NCBI GenBank assembly: GCA_963457665.1
Contig: OY735219.1
Span: 43,130,714 to 43,194,713, forward strand
Source of the DNA: Thysanoteuthis rhombus
Taxonomy: Eukaryota; Mollusca; Cephalopoda; Oegopsida; Thysanoteuthidae
DNA length: 64,000 nucleotides
Reading direction: 5' to 3'
Numbering within the stretch: position 1 is the first letter of the stretch; each line of letters begins with the position of its first letter. The notes below the pieces were generated by a model that worked only from the letters and a program-made list of their open reading frames with translations, was not told the origin of the DNA and made no database searches. The position numbers were made by a program, and so were the translations under genes. Shown one piece after another: positions 12,145-23,190 of this stretch.

Positions 12145-12300
12145 CAGGATACTTTCCCATCCACTCCAAATGGGATGAGGATATTCTGTCCCCACTCTTT
12201 GATGGGGTTCCTCGTCCCGAGATTCCAAACCTTCCCAATTTACGACACCTATCTGAAGAAGGCCGTAGTATACAACGGCTGAGACGTTGTCATTGATGGA
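12145..12300 (+). mobile_element. Penelope-like element piece with hammerhead-like core
   Basis: Ends with CTGAAGA at 12253-12259, a GCCGT/ACGGC stem, then GAGACGTTGTC to 12291. This matches the hammerhead layout CUGANGA - stem II - GAAA - short stem III - GUC, except that GAGA replaces GAAA. The upstream part (GATATTCTGTCC, GATTCCAAACC, TACGACACCTATCTGAAG) is shared in inverted form with 13.1-13.3 kb. Penelope-like elements are known to carry hammerhead motifs. The assignment to that class is inferred. Confidence 0.55.
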
Positions 12301-12560
12301 GACACAGAGTCTGAGGAAAATTTATACATATTCAATTCTTCCATCTCAAGCAAACATGTGAGTCCTTGAAAGAGAAGAAAAAGAAACGAACAGATAAAAG
12401 ATGCATTGGAAAAAAACTGAATCAATGAAAAAGATGGTCTTCGTTCTCAGAGATTTGGCCTTTGAGTATCAATCAATTGTAACCGACAGGAACTTTACAG
12501 ACACGCTGGAGATTTTAAATATTATTGGTCTACCCATGCTATAAGTAAGCATTTTCCTCG

Positions 12561-12594
12561 TAGATAGATAGATAGATAGATAGATAAACTTTTT

Positions 12595-12665
<71 letters not shown>
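12561..12665. repeat. (GATA)n, (CA)n, (TA)n compound microsatellite
   Basis: TAGATAGATA run to 12586, CA run at 12599-12636 and TA run to about 12665. Confidence 0.96.
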
Positions 12666-12671
<6 letters not shown>

Positions 12672-12783
12672 TAGATTGTGGATTTGCTACACAAACTAGC
12701 TCATGTTTCTGCCCTCTTCAGGCCTCATTATTGATATATCATTATATTATATTATACGGCTAGCCTGATTTGTACCACATAAA

Positions 12784-12788
<5 letters not shown>

Positions 12789-12827
<39 letters not shown>
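12789..12827. repeat. (TA)n microsatellite
   Basis: Uninterrupted TA run of about 39 bp. Confidence 0.95.
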
Positions 12828-12830
<3 letters not shown>

Positions 12831-13094
12831 GCATCAAAATCATTTACATACACATATACATATATATGCATTTATCAAAATTTCAATCAATACATTTGTA
12901 TATTTAGGATGAATTGAATTCAGAAAACGTTTCAAAAATCAATATCTAATCAGCAAAAAAAAGTCATTTCCTTAATATTTCGATGTTCATTTTCATCAGA
13001 GTGCAATATTCTGACCCATAGACTATGCAAATGCTCTTATTTTTTGTTCAAATATCAATCAGTTTTCTGTGATTTTTCTGGATCGGGGATCAAC

Positions 13095-13290
13095 AGGTAT
13101 AGTTTTTTTTTTCGAATTGTTGCCCGCATGCTCTGAACACAACGTTGAACCCTACGACCTTCTTCAGATGTGTCGTAAATGAGGAGGGTTTGGAATGCTA
13201 GGACGTAGGGCTCCCATCGGAACGTGAGGACAGAATGTCTTCATTTTGCTGTCTATTCGGGGGAGTGGGAGAGGTCCTTAGGTTATAATG
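13095..13290 (-). mobile_element. Inverted, deleted relative of the 12.15 kb ribozyme-bearing piece
   Basis: Minus strand carries ACATTCTGTCC, CATTCCAAACC, TACGACACATCTGAAGAAGG and CAACGTTGTG, in the order of 12145-12300. The GAAA arm and part of stem II are missing, so any ribozyme would be inactive. Together the two copies form an inverted pair about 0.8 kb apart, with microsatellites between. Confidence 0.6.
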
Positions 13291-13404
13291 ATGTTTCTAA
13301 TCATTTTTGGTGTCATAATTTTGTCGATGTCCCGCAGGGGTGCTATTTTCTAAGGGATTATTAGACCTAATATTGATTGCCTAGAAGTATGTTTTTCGGA
13401 GTCA

Positions 13405-13411
<7 letters not shown>

Positions 13412-13472
<61 letters not shown>
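13412..13472. repeat. (CT)n microsatellite
   Basis: Uninterrupted CT run of about 61 bp. Confidence 0.97.
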
Positions 13473-13474
<2 letters not shown>

Positions 13475-14130
13475 AATGCAGTGAGAAGAGTAAATAATCC
13501 TTTTTTTCTTCCAGATGAACAATGACAACAAGAAAGACGATTCTGGAGTTTACGCAATGATTGGAGAATGACGATTCCTGTGCGTCGGATTACTTCATTT
13601 GAATCCTTCATAAGTTCTGCTCCACTTCCGGCGGCAGAAAGGCATTCCTTTCGTTATGGACGTTTGGGGCGTAATTCGCCGGGAAACAAAAGGAAAGAAA
13701 AATAAAAACACTAAAAGAAAAGAAAAATATAGGAGATCTTGAATAATAAAAATGTTTTGAAATTACGAATCATTTCATGATGCAATCCGTCAATTATACA
13801 AATGTCTTCTGAAAACGTCTAGCAAGGTTTACAGCTTTTAACACTTCATATATAAAAAGAACTCTTTTCGGAAGATGTCATTCCAATCAATTATTTCCCA
13901 ATATCCGTTGATGTGATTTACGTATCTTTTTCAAATTTTATATATATTTTACAGAGAACTAGATATTATGGTACTATCTGTGACTCCTTCTTGTTAGGAT
14001 CATCTGTTGCTTACTATGTGATTGTCTCGGGGATGAAGAAAAATACGCGCGTGCGCACGTGTGTATGCGTGCAGGCGCCTCGGCGTATTTTTGTGTGTCT
14101 GATTGCATGTGATTGTATATGTGTGTGCAA

Positions 14131-14139
14131 GAGATAGAT

Positions 14140-14173
<34 letters not shown>

Positions 14174-14200
14174 TGAGAGAGAGCTATCCATTACGTATAG

Positions 14201-14255
<55 letters not shown>
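14131..14255. repeat. (GA)n and (CT)n facing each other
   Basis: A GA tract with minor GATA and AAAG variants (14131-14183), an 18-bp unique spacer, then a pure CT tract (14202-14255). The two are reverse complements, so the locus can form a hairpin of about 50 bp. Confidence 0.95.
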
Positions 14256-14258
<3 letters not shown>

Positions 14259-15559
14259 GGTGTAGGTATTTACTCTTTTAATCTTAGCAAAAAGCTATCC
14301 GGAGTAAATGAAAGTAGATGGATTGTATCACGTCAATCTTCAAAGTGTCTGTCTGACTGACTACCTTTAATCTCGGCTTTCATCTGGCCTGGAAGTCTGA
14401 CCATGGGCACCAGTGGAAAATACGCAACTATTTCAGCCACGATGCAGACTGCGTGTCACACTAATTTTAGAAAAAATTAACTGATGGTTTTATAAATAAT
14501 AAAGTATGAAAGAACGATCTGTTCAGTTTCTCAAATTTTATTCCTTAGTTTTTCAAGGACATTAGCAGTCGGGAAAATGAAGAGTTGGCCAAGTAGAAAG
14601 TTGGCCAATCAACGTTCGGGATAATCGAGTTCAGAAATCTGGAAGTCGGTATTTTGATTGCTATTCCTGTGCGATATTCATGCTGAACAAGAATCAACCT
14701 TCCAAGATTAGAAAAAAAAGTGATGTTTCTAGCTAAGGAAGAGAAAAATGGTAGCCAAAATTTTCGTCGCAAGCAAATATGAGATAAGAGAGACTAAGGC
14801 TTGTTCGGTACAAGGACAGGTTGAATCAAGTTTGCTTTTCAACATTTGATGGTGTCACTGTTACCCTCATTTAGATTAGAAAATTTCAGCCATTTTCCAA
14901 CTAAGTTAGAATCATATATAATGTACGTTCGAAAACGTTCTTTCACTCTGGTAAGCAACTTTTTACTTTTGATAAACGAGTGCTTAGTTAGGGCTATATT
15001 GTGAGGTTGATGATAGCATAGTCTATACTTATGAGAAGTGGCAATAAACAGAATATATACTACACATTAAACAGCTCCTATCAGAACGTTTTCTTGGAAT
15101 AGAATGAAAAGAAAACCATGTGTTCGGTTGGTATATTGTAAGCCACTTGGTACGCTGTAATTGTATGCAATTGAAACAAAGGGAAAACAAAAAAGGCTGC
15201 AAAGTAACAAAACAAATCTCCAAGTCATTGGCGTCGTAATTCTTTACTTATTGTTCTTTTTTTCCATCTTCCACCTTATTATAATGCATAATTCAGGTCC
15301 AACCACATTTGATTCCACTTGTTCCATCAGGTGGTTATTATAATACTAAAATCTTACTTTTTACTCAAATGCATTCTTTTGTCTGGTTTGAAATTTTATA
15401 TTTCACAATTATATCACTGAATCAATCACATCTATACCTACTTCAAGGAGAACTTACCATCTCCATTGGTGGGATAGGTCCGTGTACTGATTTAAATGAT
15501 GATATAATAAACTTGACTGTTTCAGATTTAAACGACCCATCCAAAGAAAGTCAAGTACA
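14256..15559. other. Unassigned AT-rich sequence
   Basis: No gene, RNA or dispersed-family match recognised. Minus frames at 14545-14772 and 15029-15223 contain no motif I know. Confidence 0.45.
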
Positions 15560-15990
15560 AGTCTGGTTAGTCATTCAACAGGAACCTGCATGTTGTGTTG
15601 GAGGGGGGGGTCAAAAGAAAAATTGGGAAAGAGAGGTATCAATAACTAAATTACTTCTCTCGCTTTGTTGTATCACTAAAAGATAACAACTTTTTGAATA
15701 AGAGTGAATGCTGTCGGACTCAAACTAAGCCACCAATTTAGCCTAATCTTATATTGTAAATTTAATCCCCACTGAAAACCTATTTCGGGGATGGGGTCGA
15801 AGAACAAGAAACGTTTTTTATAAACATAATAAGGAGTGAATATTTAAATTTCCAGTCTTGTAGCTCCATTGGTGCAGTCTTTACACGTGATACTCACATA
15901 AGAAGCCATCGAGCTAGCCAGCCAACCAGATCAACTTGAAAACTGAAGAAACTTGTGTTGACAGTTTTGGTTGACGGTATCTAATAAAGA
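15560..15990 (-). repeat. Dispersed repeat family A, copy 4
   Basis: Antisense copy: GTCTGGTTAGTCATTCAACA, CTTCTCTCGCTTTGTTG, CCACCAATTTAGCCTAATCT, CATAATAAGGAGTGAA, GTAGCTCCATTGGTGCAG, CTAGCCAGCCAACC and GTTTTGGTTGACGGT. One of the best preserved copies, with no notable internal gap. Confidence 0.85.
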
Positions 15991-16339
15991 TGAAATTGAT
16001 GCAAAATTTGACATCGATTTTGGTTATACAGGAGAGGAGATATGTATTCAAATAGTAGGATTTTGATTTTGGATAAATGAGGGAGAAGTGAAACGAAGTG
16101 AGAAAAAGCGAAATTCTTTGGGAAGACGAAACGGAACGAAAAAGAAAAAAAAGCGAAATACGAGGAGGAAAAATTTAGAGATAAGCGACGGTTTTGCCGC
16201 TTAGAGCTAGCTTCTGCGTCGTTGAAAATAATGAATACATCCGTACCTCGTTTAAATGAATCACCGTTCATCGTGCGTATGCCTGAACTAATTATCTAAA
16301 AGATTTCAACAAAAGATCTTTCATCTAAAATTACCCCCA

Positions 16340-16615
16340 CCAAAAAAAGAAAAAAGACCTATCTGGAATTTTCTTTAAAAAATACCAACACAGGATTTTG
16401 GCATCGATGGTCCCAAAGAACAATAGAGACCAAAAAAGGTACTTTTTTGTAACGAAAAGAAAACGTATTCAGAGTGGTGACCCCCAAAATCTTACCAGAG
16501 GCGGCTGGGGACACACACAGATACACAGACGAGCCAAGTGAGAATAATCTGTAGCCTACTTGGCTGATCGGTCGGATGGACCATTTGTTGGAGTACAGTG
16601 ATTCAAGAGAATTCA
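16340..16615 (-). repeat. Dispersed repeat family C, antisense partial copy
   Basis: The minus strand gives GAATCACTGTACTCCAACAA, CAGCCAAGTAGGCTACAG and GGCTCGTCTGTGTATCTGTG, matching the first part of the copies at 17.1, 36.5, 46.2 and 62.8 kb. The 3' half is truncated near 16340. Confidence 0.7.
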
Positions 16616-16950
16616 GATGTCTGCATAGATGTATGCAATACAAAAATATATTGTTTTATGCAAGGAAATCACACTAATACTAGTATACTATTACATATAC
16701 ACTGACGCATACACCGTGGGGGAAAATGAAGCAGGATTTTTGGATTGAAAATTTTATATTTTGTCATCTCAAGATTGCATTTTTATTTTGCTTCATTTTT
16801 TTATGACTGTCCCTGACAGAGTGTACATCCTGTAAATAAAGACTTTCCTTTGTTTATTGCCTCCTTTCACGACACAACACCCACAAGTAGGAAAATCGGT
16901 GCATGATAAGAATATAATGCGTCATAAAATTTGCGTCATAACAATCATAA

Positions 16951-17062
16951 ATGATAATAATAACAATAACAATAATAAGAAGAATGATAATAATAATAAT
17001 AATAATAGTAATAATAATAATAATAATAAGAAGAAGAAGAAGAAGAAGAAGAAGAAAAAGAA
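16951..17062. repeat. (AAT)n / (AAG)n compound microsatellite
   Basis: AAT repeats with AAC and AAG variants pass into a pure AAG run. The Asn/Lys-rich open frame here is an artefact. Confidence 0.95.
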
Positions 17063-17124
17063 TTTTATGAGTTGCTTCCTAACTTGTTTGAAAACTTTAT
17101 TATCTCTGGAACCATATTATCATC

Positions 17125-17207
17125 ATTACTGAATCACTGTAGCCCCACAAATTGCCCGACCAACCAGCCAAATGGGCTGCAGATTCTTATTCCTTTGCTC
17201 GTCTGGC

Positions 17208-17286
<79 letters not shown>

Positions 17287-17515
17287 GTTACATTTTGGGT
17301 GGCTACAACCATGAAAATGTGCACGCATACACCACTAGGTACCATCTAAAAGCTTTTGGGGTCTCCATGATCATTTTTGGACTAACAATGCCTAAATCCT
17401 TTGCTGGTATTTTTGAGATGGTTTTAGACGAAGATCTTTATCTTTTAGATGATTAGTTTTGGCATACGCGCGAGTTACGTTGATTCATTTTGTGCGAGGT
17501 ACAGATATCTATTAT
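17125..17515 (+). repeat. Dispersed repeat family C with an internal (CT)n expansion
   Basis: Opens with GAATCACTGTAGCCCCACAA and GGGCTGCAGATTCTTATTCC, and ends with GTGCGAGGTACAGATATCTA, as do the copies at 36.5, 46.2 and 62.8 kb. At 17208-17284, where the other copies have a short TGTGTCTGTT-type stretch, this copy has about 77 bp of pure CT. The microsatellite seems to have grown inside the element. Confidence 0.8.
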
Positions 17516-17540
17516 TATCATTATCATGATTATTATTATT

Positions 17541-17630
17541 GAAGAAGAAGAAGAAGAAGAAGAAGAAGAAGAAGAAGAAGAAGAAGAAGAAGAAGAAGAA
17601 GAGCAACAACAACAACAACAACAACAACAA
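17541..17630. repeat. (GAA)n then (CAA)n compound microsatellite
   Basis: GAA run to about 17602 then CAA run to 17630, directly after the family C copy. Poly-Glu/Gln and poly-Ser/Cys frames here are artefacts. Confidence 0.96.
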
Positions 17631-18164
17631 GGATTGTTATTATTGTTGATAAATACCACGATCATATCGAACTGTTTTGCCGGATAAACAATCAGGGATC
17701 ACTATGAAAGCAACATTCAACAAATGGGAACCCATGAACAAATCATAGATGAAAGCCAGACCACAAGTGCGCTCGTCCGATTTTTAGTGCTTTTTGAGGT
17801 CCTCTCCTTTAGAAGACCGTTCCTTTCAAAGCTCCCACCTTTATAAGTCCTCTCCTCTGAAATAACCTTAATTTAACGCCAATGCCGTGGTAAAACAGAA
17901 TTTCATTCATGCAACTGACGTGTGTAGTAAAAATGTCGTAAAATAGAATCCCATGTTCTGAAGACGTAATGATAAAATATCACTGAAGTGACACTAGATT
18001 TATAGAAGGAGTAGAAGGGAATATGTCGTTGTTTTCTCTTTGTGTTACTTTTATATGATAAATTTCTTCTGTTGAACGCCATCAAGAATTTGAAACGTTA
18101 AAGACAGTCAGAGATCCTTCTTTGAAATTTCATCAATCAGGACCAACCAATCAATATAAGGGCA

Positions 18165-18755
18165 AAGGTCTGCTCTTGGTTTGTATACTAAATAGCAACG
18201 GAAGATAATCGATTACGCTGACTTATGCAGCGATTGCTACTGCTACTAACGTATCATAAAATCAATGAAAGCAGAAAACTTGACCATTTGAAACTGTATT
18301 TTGTTAAATTTGATTATGAAGGACATGATTTAGGGTTAGGGTTAGAGTTTTAGGATTAGGGTAAGGGCTTCAAATCATAAACTTTTTTCATAATTATAAA
18401 ACTAAAAAGAATACACTCTTGCAACTAACAATAAAAATTCATTAAACAATTTTTTCATCTCTGATACTCGAGATGTTCACATGTCCAGTTTTATGATTAT
18501 GTAAAAAAAAATGTTTTTTGTTACTTGCAGCCCCAACCCTAACTCTAAAACTTACTCTAACCCTAACCCTAACCCTAAAACTAAACCTAACTCTAAACTG
18601 TATCCTTTATGATTAAATTCAATAAAATAGAGGTTTTAATATTCATGTTTCCTGCTTTCGTTCATAAAGTAGTAACAGCTGCATAAACCAGTGTAATCGG
18701 TTACCTACCTTTGATATTTAGTTTACGCAAAAAGAGCAAATCTTTACCAAAACTT
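18165..18755. mobile_element. Large imperfect palindrome (foldback-like) with telomere-like motifs
   Basis: The left arm (about 18165-18435) matches the reverse complement of the right arm (about 18465-18755). Shared blocks from outside inward: CTAAATAGC/CTAAATATC, ATCGATTACGCTG/ACCGATTACACTGG, CTTATGCAGC/TTTATGCAGC, GAAAGCAG, TTTGATTATGAAGGA/TTTAATCATAAAGGA, then TTAGGGTTAGGG-type repeats, then CATAATTATAAAACT/CATAATCATAAAACT. Telomere-like runs are at 18330-18367 and, inverted, at 18531-18597. There is no open frame. It could be a foldback or MITE-class transposon or an old inverted duplication. Confidence 0.8.
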
Positions 18756-18867
18756 GTCCGTAAATGAGGATGATCAGCGCTGACCCTAACATAATTATTG
18801 GTTGCATCCTCATCCAATAAATGACAATGATTTAAGACGGTTATCCTGTTTTGGTAATTCTTGACAG

Positions 18868-18975
18868 ATTCTGGCATAGATTGAATTTATTCTGACCATG
18901 TTAATTCCTTGATTGGATTTTTTTTACATGACTTGAATGTTAACGCTACGGTTGTTCAATTATTGGCTGTTTTTG
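18868..18975 (+). repeat. Family D terminal fragment, copy 2
   Basis: AATTTATTCTGACCATGTTA, TTACATGACTTGAATG and GCTACGGTTGTTCAATTATT match the end of the 63.4-63.8 kb copy and, in reverse, the start of the 1.9 kb copy. It lies just outside the right arm of the palindrome. Confidence 0.7.
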
Positions 18976-18979
18976 CGAA

Positions 18980-20990
18980 CAATGTAAATTTTGTACAAAT
19001 CTGAAGTGACGATTACTAAATTCCAATACGTATTTCTACCTAAGCTAACAGACTCAGTCAGGTTCAGAACATTTCCTTAACAGACGATGAGCGTTCACTT
19101 TGTTTACATCCAGTTTGTATACATTCACGTTGTCTACAATCTTCAAGTCCGGTACACATATTGCATGCAATATAAAAAAAATAAAGTATCTGGGTATTTT
19201 GAAAAATACTTTATTAATTCTACAATTTCTAAGATCTTTACTAAGAATCATTGACAAAATCAGATTTAGTATTAATAATAATAGTTGAGACTAATCAGAT
19301 GTAGGCATCAAGTGCACATGAACCAAACATGTCAGATTCAGACCATTTTCTTATCCTTCAATCAAATACAGCAATGAAATAAGCACGTATCCAATTCAGG
19401 ATTGGTCAAATTTAACACTACTTTTTTATTTCTACGAGTGACAAGTTTTATTTCTCTTAAAATGAAACTGAAGACCCAGGTTAGCATGAGAAATGGGCAA
19501 TGATTCGGAGTAAAACATGGGAATAATAGGCAACAAGAACAATGGAGAAAGGTTCGGGCTAAAAAGACACATCCAGACTCATAAAATTTGGTCATTTTTT
19601 TCAAAATCATAAACGATACAATAAATGAGTTTCACGTTGAAAAGCTTCCCACAAACGACATTATAAACAAATAAGTTAACAATATGGAAACACGGATCAC
19701 AACTTTGTTGCTTGCTACAAGTTTCAGTTTAAGTCGGCTTTCTTTTGAACATGTAATAATCCATTTGAGAAAGTGAGATGTTTATGATGGCAGAGGTGAC
19801 TGAGTGCATAAATGCGCCAATGAAAGGTTAATAGCTTTTTGAATTTTATTAGAAAACACACAGACACAAATTTCGTGACATTAAGCGATATACATATGTC
19901 GACGATCTCAATGGTGGGTCTTAAAATTAGAGTCGTTAATTTCGTGTTGGACAGCGATGACAAGAAATATTAATACAACCAGTTTACGTAGGCCGTCACA
20001 ATTGACGACCGTATCTAAATAATTTTGCAATTGCACTTGAGAATACTGAAAACATCATGTTGCTCCGCGTTTTCTTGTTTTTGTTGAAGCAGAAGAAACC
20101 TAGGGTTTGATGCATTTGAAAAATATGAATAAATAAGGGACACCTCTTTATAATTAGCATTTAGTATTTCATCTTCTTTGATAAAAGCTACCGACATAAA
20201 TATTGACATTTACGTGGCTTTTTATGCTCTCTTGCTTAACGTTACTCTTGATACAAAAGCTGAAATAATTGAGGCTTTTTACTTTGAGATACAGAATGTG
20301 TGTGAAAGTAATAATGTTCATGTGTATGTAAGCTTATTCTCTACGATAAGGCCTGTCCAGAAAGTATCCATCCATTTATTATCAACGAAAAGATAACCCA
20401 CTGAGAGCAATGACACTTTAGTCCACTTATACGCACTCCAATTGGTTGAAAAACCAAGTCATGTGACGATTTGTTTTTTCCTAATAATGGAATTTTTCAA
20501 CTATGAAATCTTTCATTTTTTTTATATTTATGTTCTATTTTCAACATCGGGGAGGGAGTAGGAGTGAATTGGGGAAAATTTCGAACCCGAGCGCACTCAA
20601 TGTTATACATGGCACATAAATAAATTGGATGAAAAGGATAATAATTGATATAAAACGTATTTTCACCTGTGCTTAAATAATAGCGAAAAGTATGAGGAGA
20701 GTTTAACATTGCAATTACATTGTAAATAGAACTTCCGTTTTAAAACCTTAAGAAGATGTTCTTGAAATTTATCATATATTTGACTGAATAAGATCCTGAT
20801 GTGAGACAAGTTAATAAAATTGAAAAAAAGATTAAATAACAGCCGTACGAAAACCTTTAAATTACTTGAGAAAATAAACAAAAACGAACGATAAAAAAGA
20901 TTCATAAAACACGAAATAAAAAACATGAATTGACTTAGAATTGTAAATTGCATTAAATTTATATATCATGATTCTATTTCATTTAAAATT
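18980..20990. other. Unassigned AT-rich sequence
   Basis: About 2 kb with no recognised gene, RNA, microsatellite or family copy. Short frames on both strands look like chance frames in AT-rich DNA. Confidence 0.45.
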
Positions 20991-21019
20991 TCATCTAGTT
21001 GGTGATTTTCACCCCTCAA

Positions 21020-21160
21020 AACTAAACGTAGCCGAACTGTCCGGGGTAGAAGGATTGCGGCCGAATTGTGCCCAAACCATCCGTCCAGGCTAGACAGTCC
21101 GTGGCCGAATCGTCCGCTTACCGTCAGTCAGATTGTTTACATTGACAGAAGGTGACGATT
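21020..21160. other. GC-rich patch with repeated GCCGAA-N-TGTCC motifs
   Basis: AGCCGAACTGTCCGG, GGCCGAATTGTGCCC and GGCCGAATCGTCCGC occur within about 90 bp, in a locally less AT-rich patch. It may be a decayed short tandem repeat. No family match elsewhere in the window. Confidence 0.45.
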
Positions 21161-21544
21161 CATCAAAGCTGAAAACGGCCCAGACGAGCAGAATTCTAAA
21201 AAGCCCCCCCCCCCCAACATCTTTGACAATACGGATATACTAGCTGGATGATAATTGCCCGTACTTAATCCAAAAAATTCGAAGCATATTACACCTTAAA
21301 TAATATTGTGTTGTTGTGTATATTTACTTTCATTATACACTTGGTTGGGTTTTTCATTTTTTGACTACTTTTACCTTCATCTTAATCTAGTTGTTATTTT
21401 TTTAACGCAACTTTCACTCAGGCCGATTTCTCTCCTGCAGTGAGTAAATAACATTTGATCAGAAAATAGATGAAGGTCAAAAGTAAAGTGTATAGTTTTG
21501 GAAAGGGTCATTAACATTCCAAGAGTTTTTTCGGGCGATTGAAC

Positions 21545-21740
21545 TCCTACTTGCTGTTCGTGCTGTAGCCACAACGTTTCGGCAGATCCATTCTACCAAC
21601 TTCTTCAGGTGTAGTATTCGAATGTGATGTTGGTGAACAGAATATTCCAATGTTAACCATGCTACAACGTAGGATTTCGGTAATGTTTCTCCTTTTTTTG
21701 TTAGGCCTGGATTCTCATAGATTGTCCTTGTTGAGTAGTG
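21545..21740 (-). mobile_element. Penelope-like piece with hammerhead-like core
   Basis: The minus strand from 21608 reads CTGAAGA, a GGTAG/CTGCC stem, then GAAACGTTGTG ending about 21570. The GAAA core is intact, but the residue after GU is G, where a cleaving hammerhead needs A, C or U. It may be inactive. Confidence 0.5.
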
Positions 21741-21835
21741 GAAGCCACATCGAGTTGAACTCTGCACTTGTCTGACATACATTCTATCGAAACATTGATA
21801 CGGGCTGAAGAGTATACGACCAATGCATCCTTGCA

Positions 21836-22290
21836 ATAATCACTTATGGAGCTGGAACATGGAACCTAACCAAGAGACCGACCTGCAAACTGAGAAGCAT
21901 GCAACGTGCACATGAAAGAATAATGCTCAACCTCGCACGGAGAGATCACAAGACACCACAGTATATCAGGGAGAAAACATGGACATCAAAACAGGGAGTC
22001 AGGAACATCATGGAATCTACTAGAAAATTTAAATGGCAATGGGCTTGCCATGTTGCAAGAATGGTAGACAAGTGATGGACATCACAGCTCACAACATGGA
22101 TCTCCAGTGATCACATGCGCAACTTGAGTCGGCAAAATACAAGATGGAGAGACGAACTGGACAAATTCAGAAAATATTGGTCCTGCAACGCCCACGATTG
22201 AGAAGTATGGCGAATCCTTCGGGAAGGTCGATGTCCGATGACGAACAATAAAAGACTAATGATGATAATGATGGTGATGATGATGATGGA
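21836..22290 (+). pseudogene. RTE-like LINE 3' end (ORF2 C-terminus), degenerate
   Basis: The plus strand reads YGAGTWNLTKRPTCKLR, MQRAHERIMLNLARRDH, FKWQWACHVARMVDK, WTSQLTTWISSD, RWRDELDKF and EVWRILREGR. This is the usual order for the C-terminus of RTE/BovB-like retrotransposon proteins (a W-x-W-A-G-H-V-A-R block, then R-x-R-W-x-D-D). In-frame stops are TGA at 22073-22075 and 22199-22201. Both sit where the family normally has CGA (Arg). The tail is an ATG/ATGATG microsatellite at about 22255-22288, typical of RTE 3' ends. 5'-truncated and inactive. Confidence 0.8.
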
Positions 22291-22763
22291 TGTACGAGCC
22301 GGGGGTGAGGGGCTGCCCCCTCCCCAAATTTGAGCAGAACAGTTGCCGAATTTTGGGGAATGGATATTTTAGCTGAAGTAAAGACAGGAAACAATATTTC
22401 TTTCGGATTGGAAATTTTCTTCTGTGGAGGAACAAAATTCCGTCAGATTGTATTGCAACGGGAATGCTTTCTGTTCATGCATTTTTTTGGCTAATTGCAA
22501 AAAATTAGACTAGTACTCAATTTTTCCATCAAAGTAAATAAAAGATAGGTGAGCAAACCAAGAAAATTATGTCTGCAACGTCAGTATTGAGTTGACAAGT
22601 CGGATGGAACAGGCAACAGGCCACGGGCAACAGTCTGTTGATCTACACCTTTGGACAGGGCGATATTTAGGTAAAAGCTAAATAAGCTACCGCATAAGTG
22701 ATAACATAATGCGACAAAATATGTTAGGGAACCACTGGCGTAAAGTCACAACAAGTCACACAA

Positions 22764-22765
<2 letters not shown>

Positions 22766-22808
<43 letters not shown>

Positions 22809-22875
22809 GCATACACACGAACATGCATGCGCGTGCACGTGTACACACACATACGTATATATATATATATATATG
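22766..22875. repeat. (CT)n then CA- and TA-rich run
   Basis: CT run at 22766-22806, a mixed CA stretch, and a TA run to about 22875. Confidence 0.93.
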
Positions 22876-23125
22876 GCATACATATATCTACATGGTATAT
22901 ATATTTTAACAAATGAACGGCTCATTCTTCATTACACATGAAAAGGTGGAATTTCGTAAATGAAGCAAAAATAACATCTCAATTGCCCGGATGTACACAC
23001 CCTGGGTGGTTATTTCCAATCACTTTGATCTTTTTCAATCATTGGCAGGTGTGATAGCTAATCGGTGTACTTAGTTGGCTCCTTGGTAATTAAGATGCAT
23101 ACTTGTACATGAATAAATCTCCAAG

Positions 23126-23187
<62 letters not shown>
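23126..23187. repeat. (AT)n / (GT)n microsatellite
   Basis: Short AT run then about 49 bp of GT repeat. Confidence 0.96.

Positions 23188-23190
<3 letters not shown>

Noticed and set aside
18330..18597. Telomere or chromosome-fusion site
   Set aside because: TTAGGG-type runs are short, inverted relative to each other, and lie at matching positions in the arms of a palindrome, so they belong to an element.
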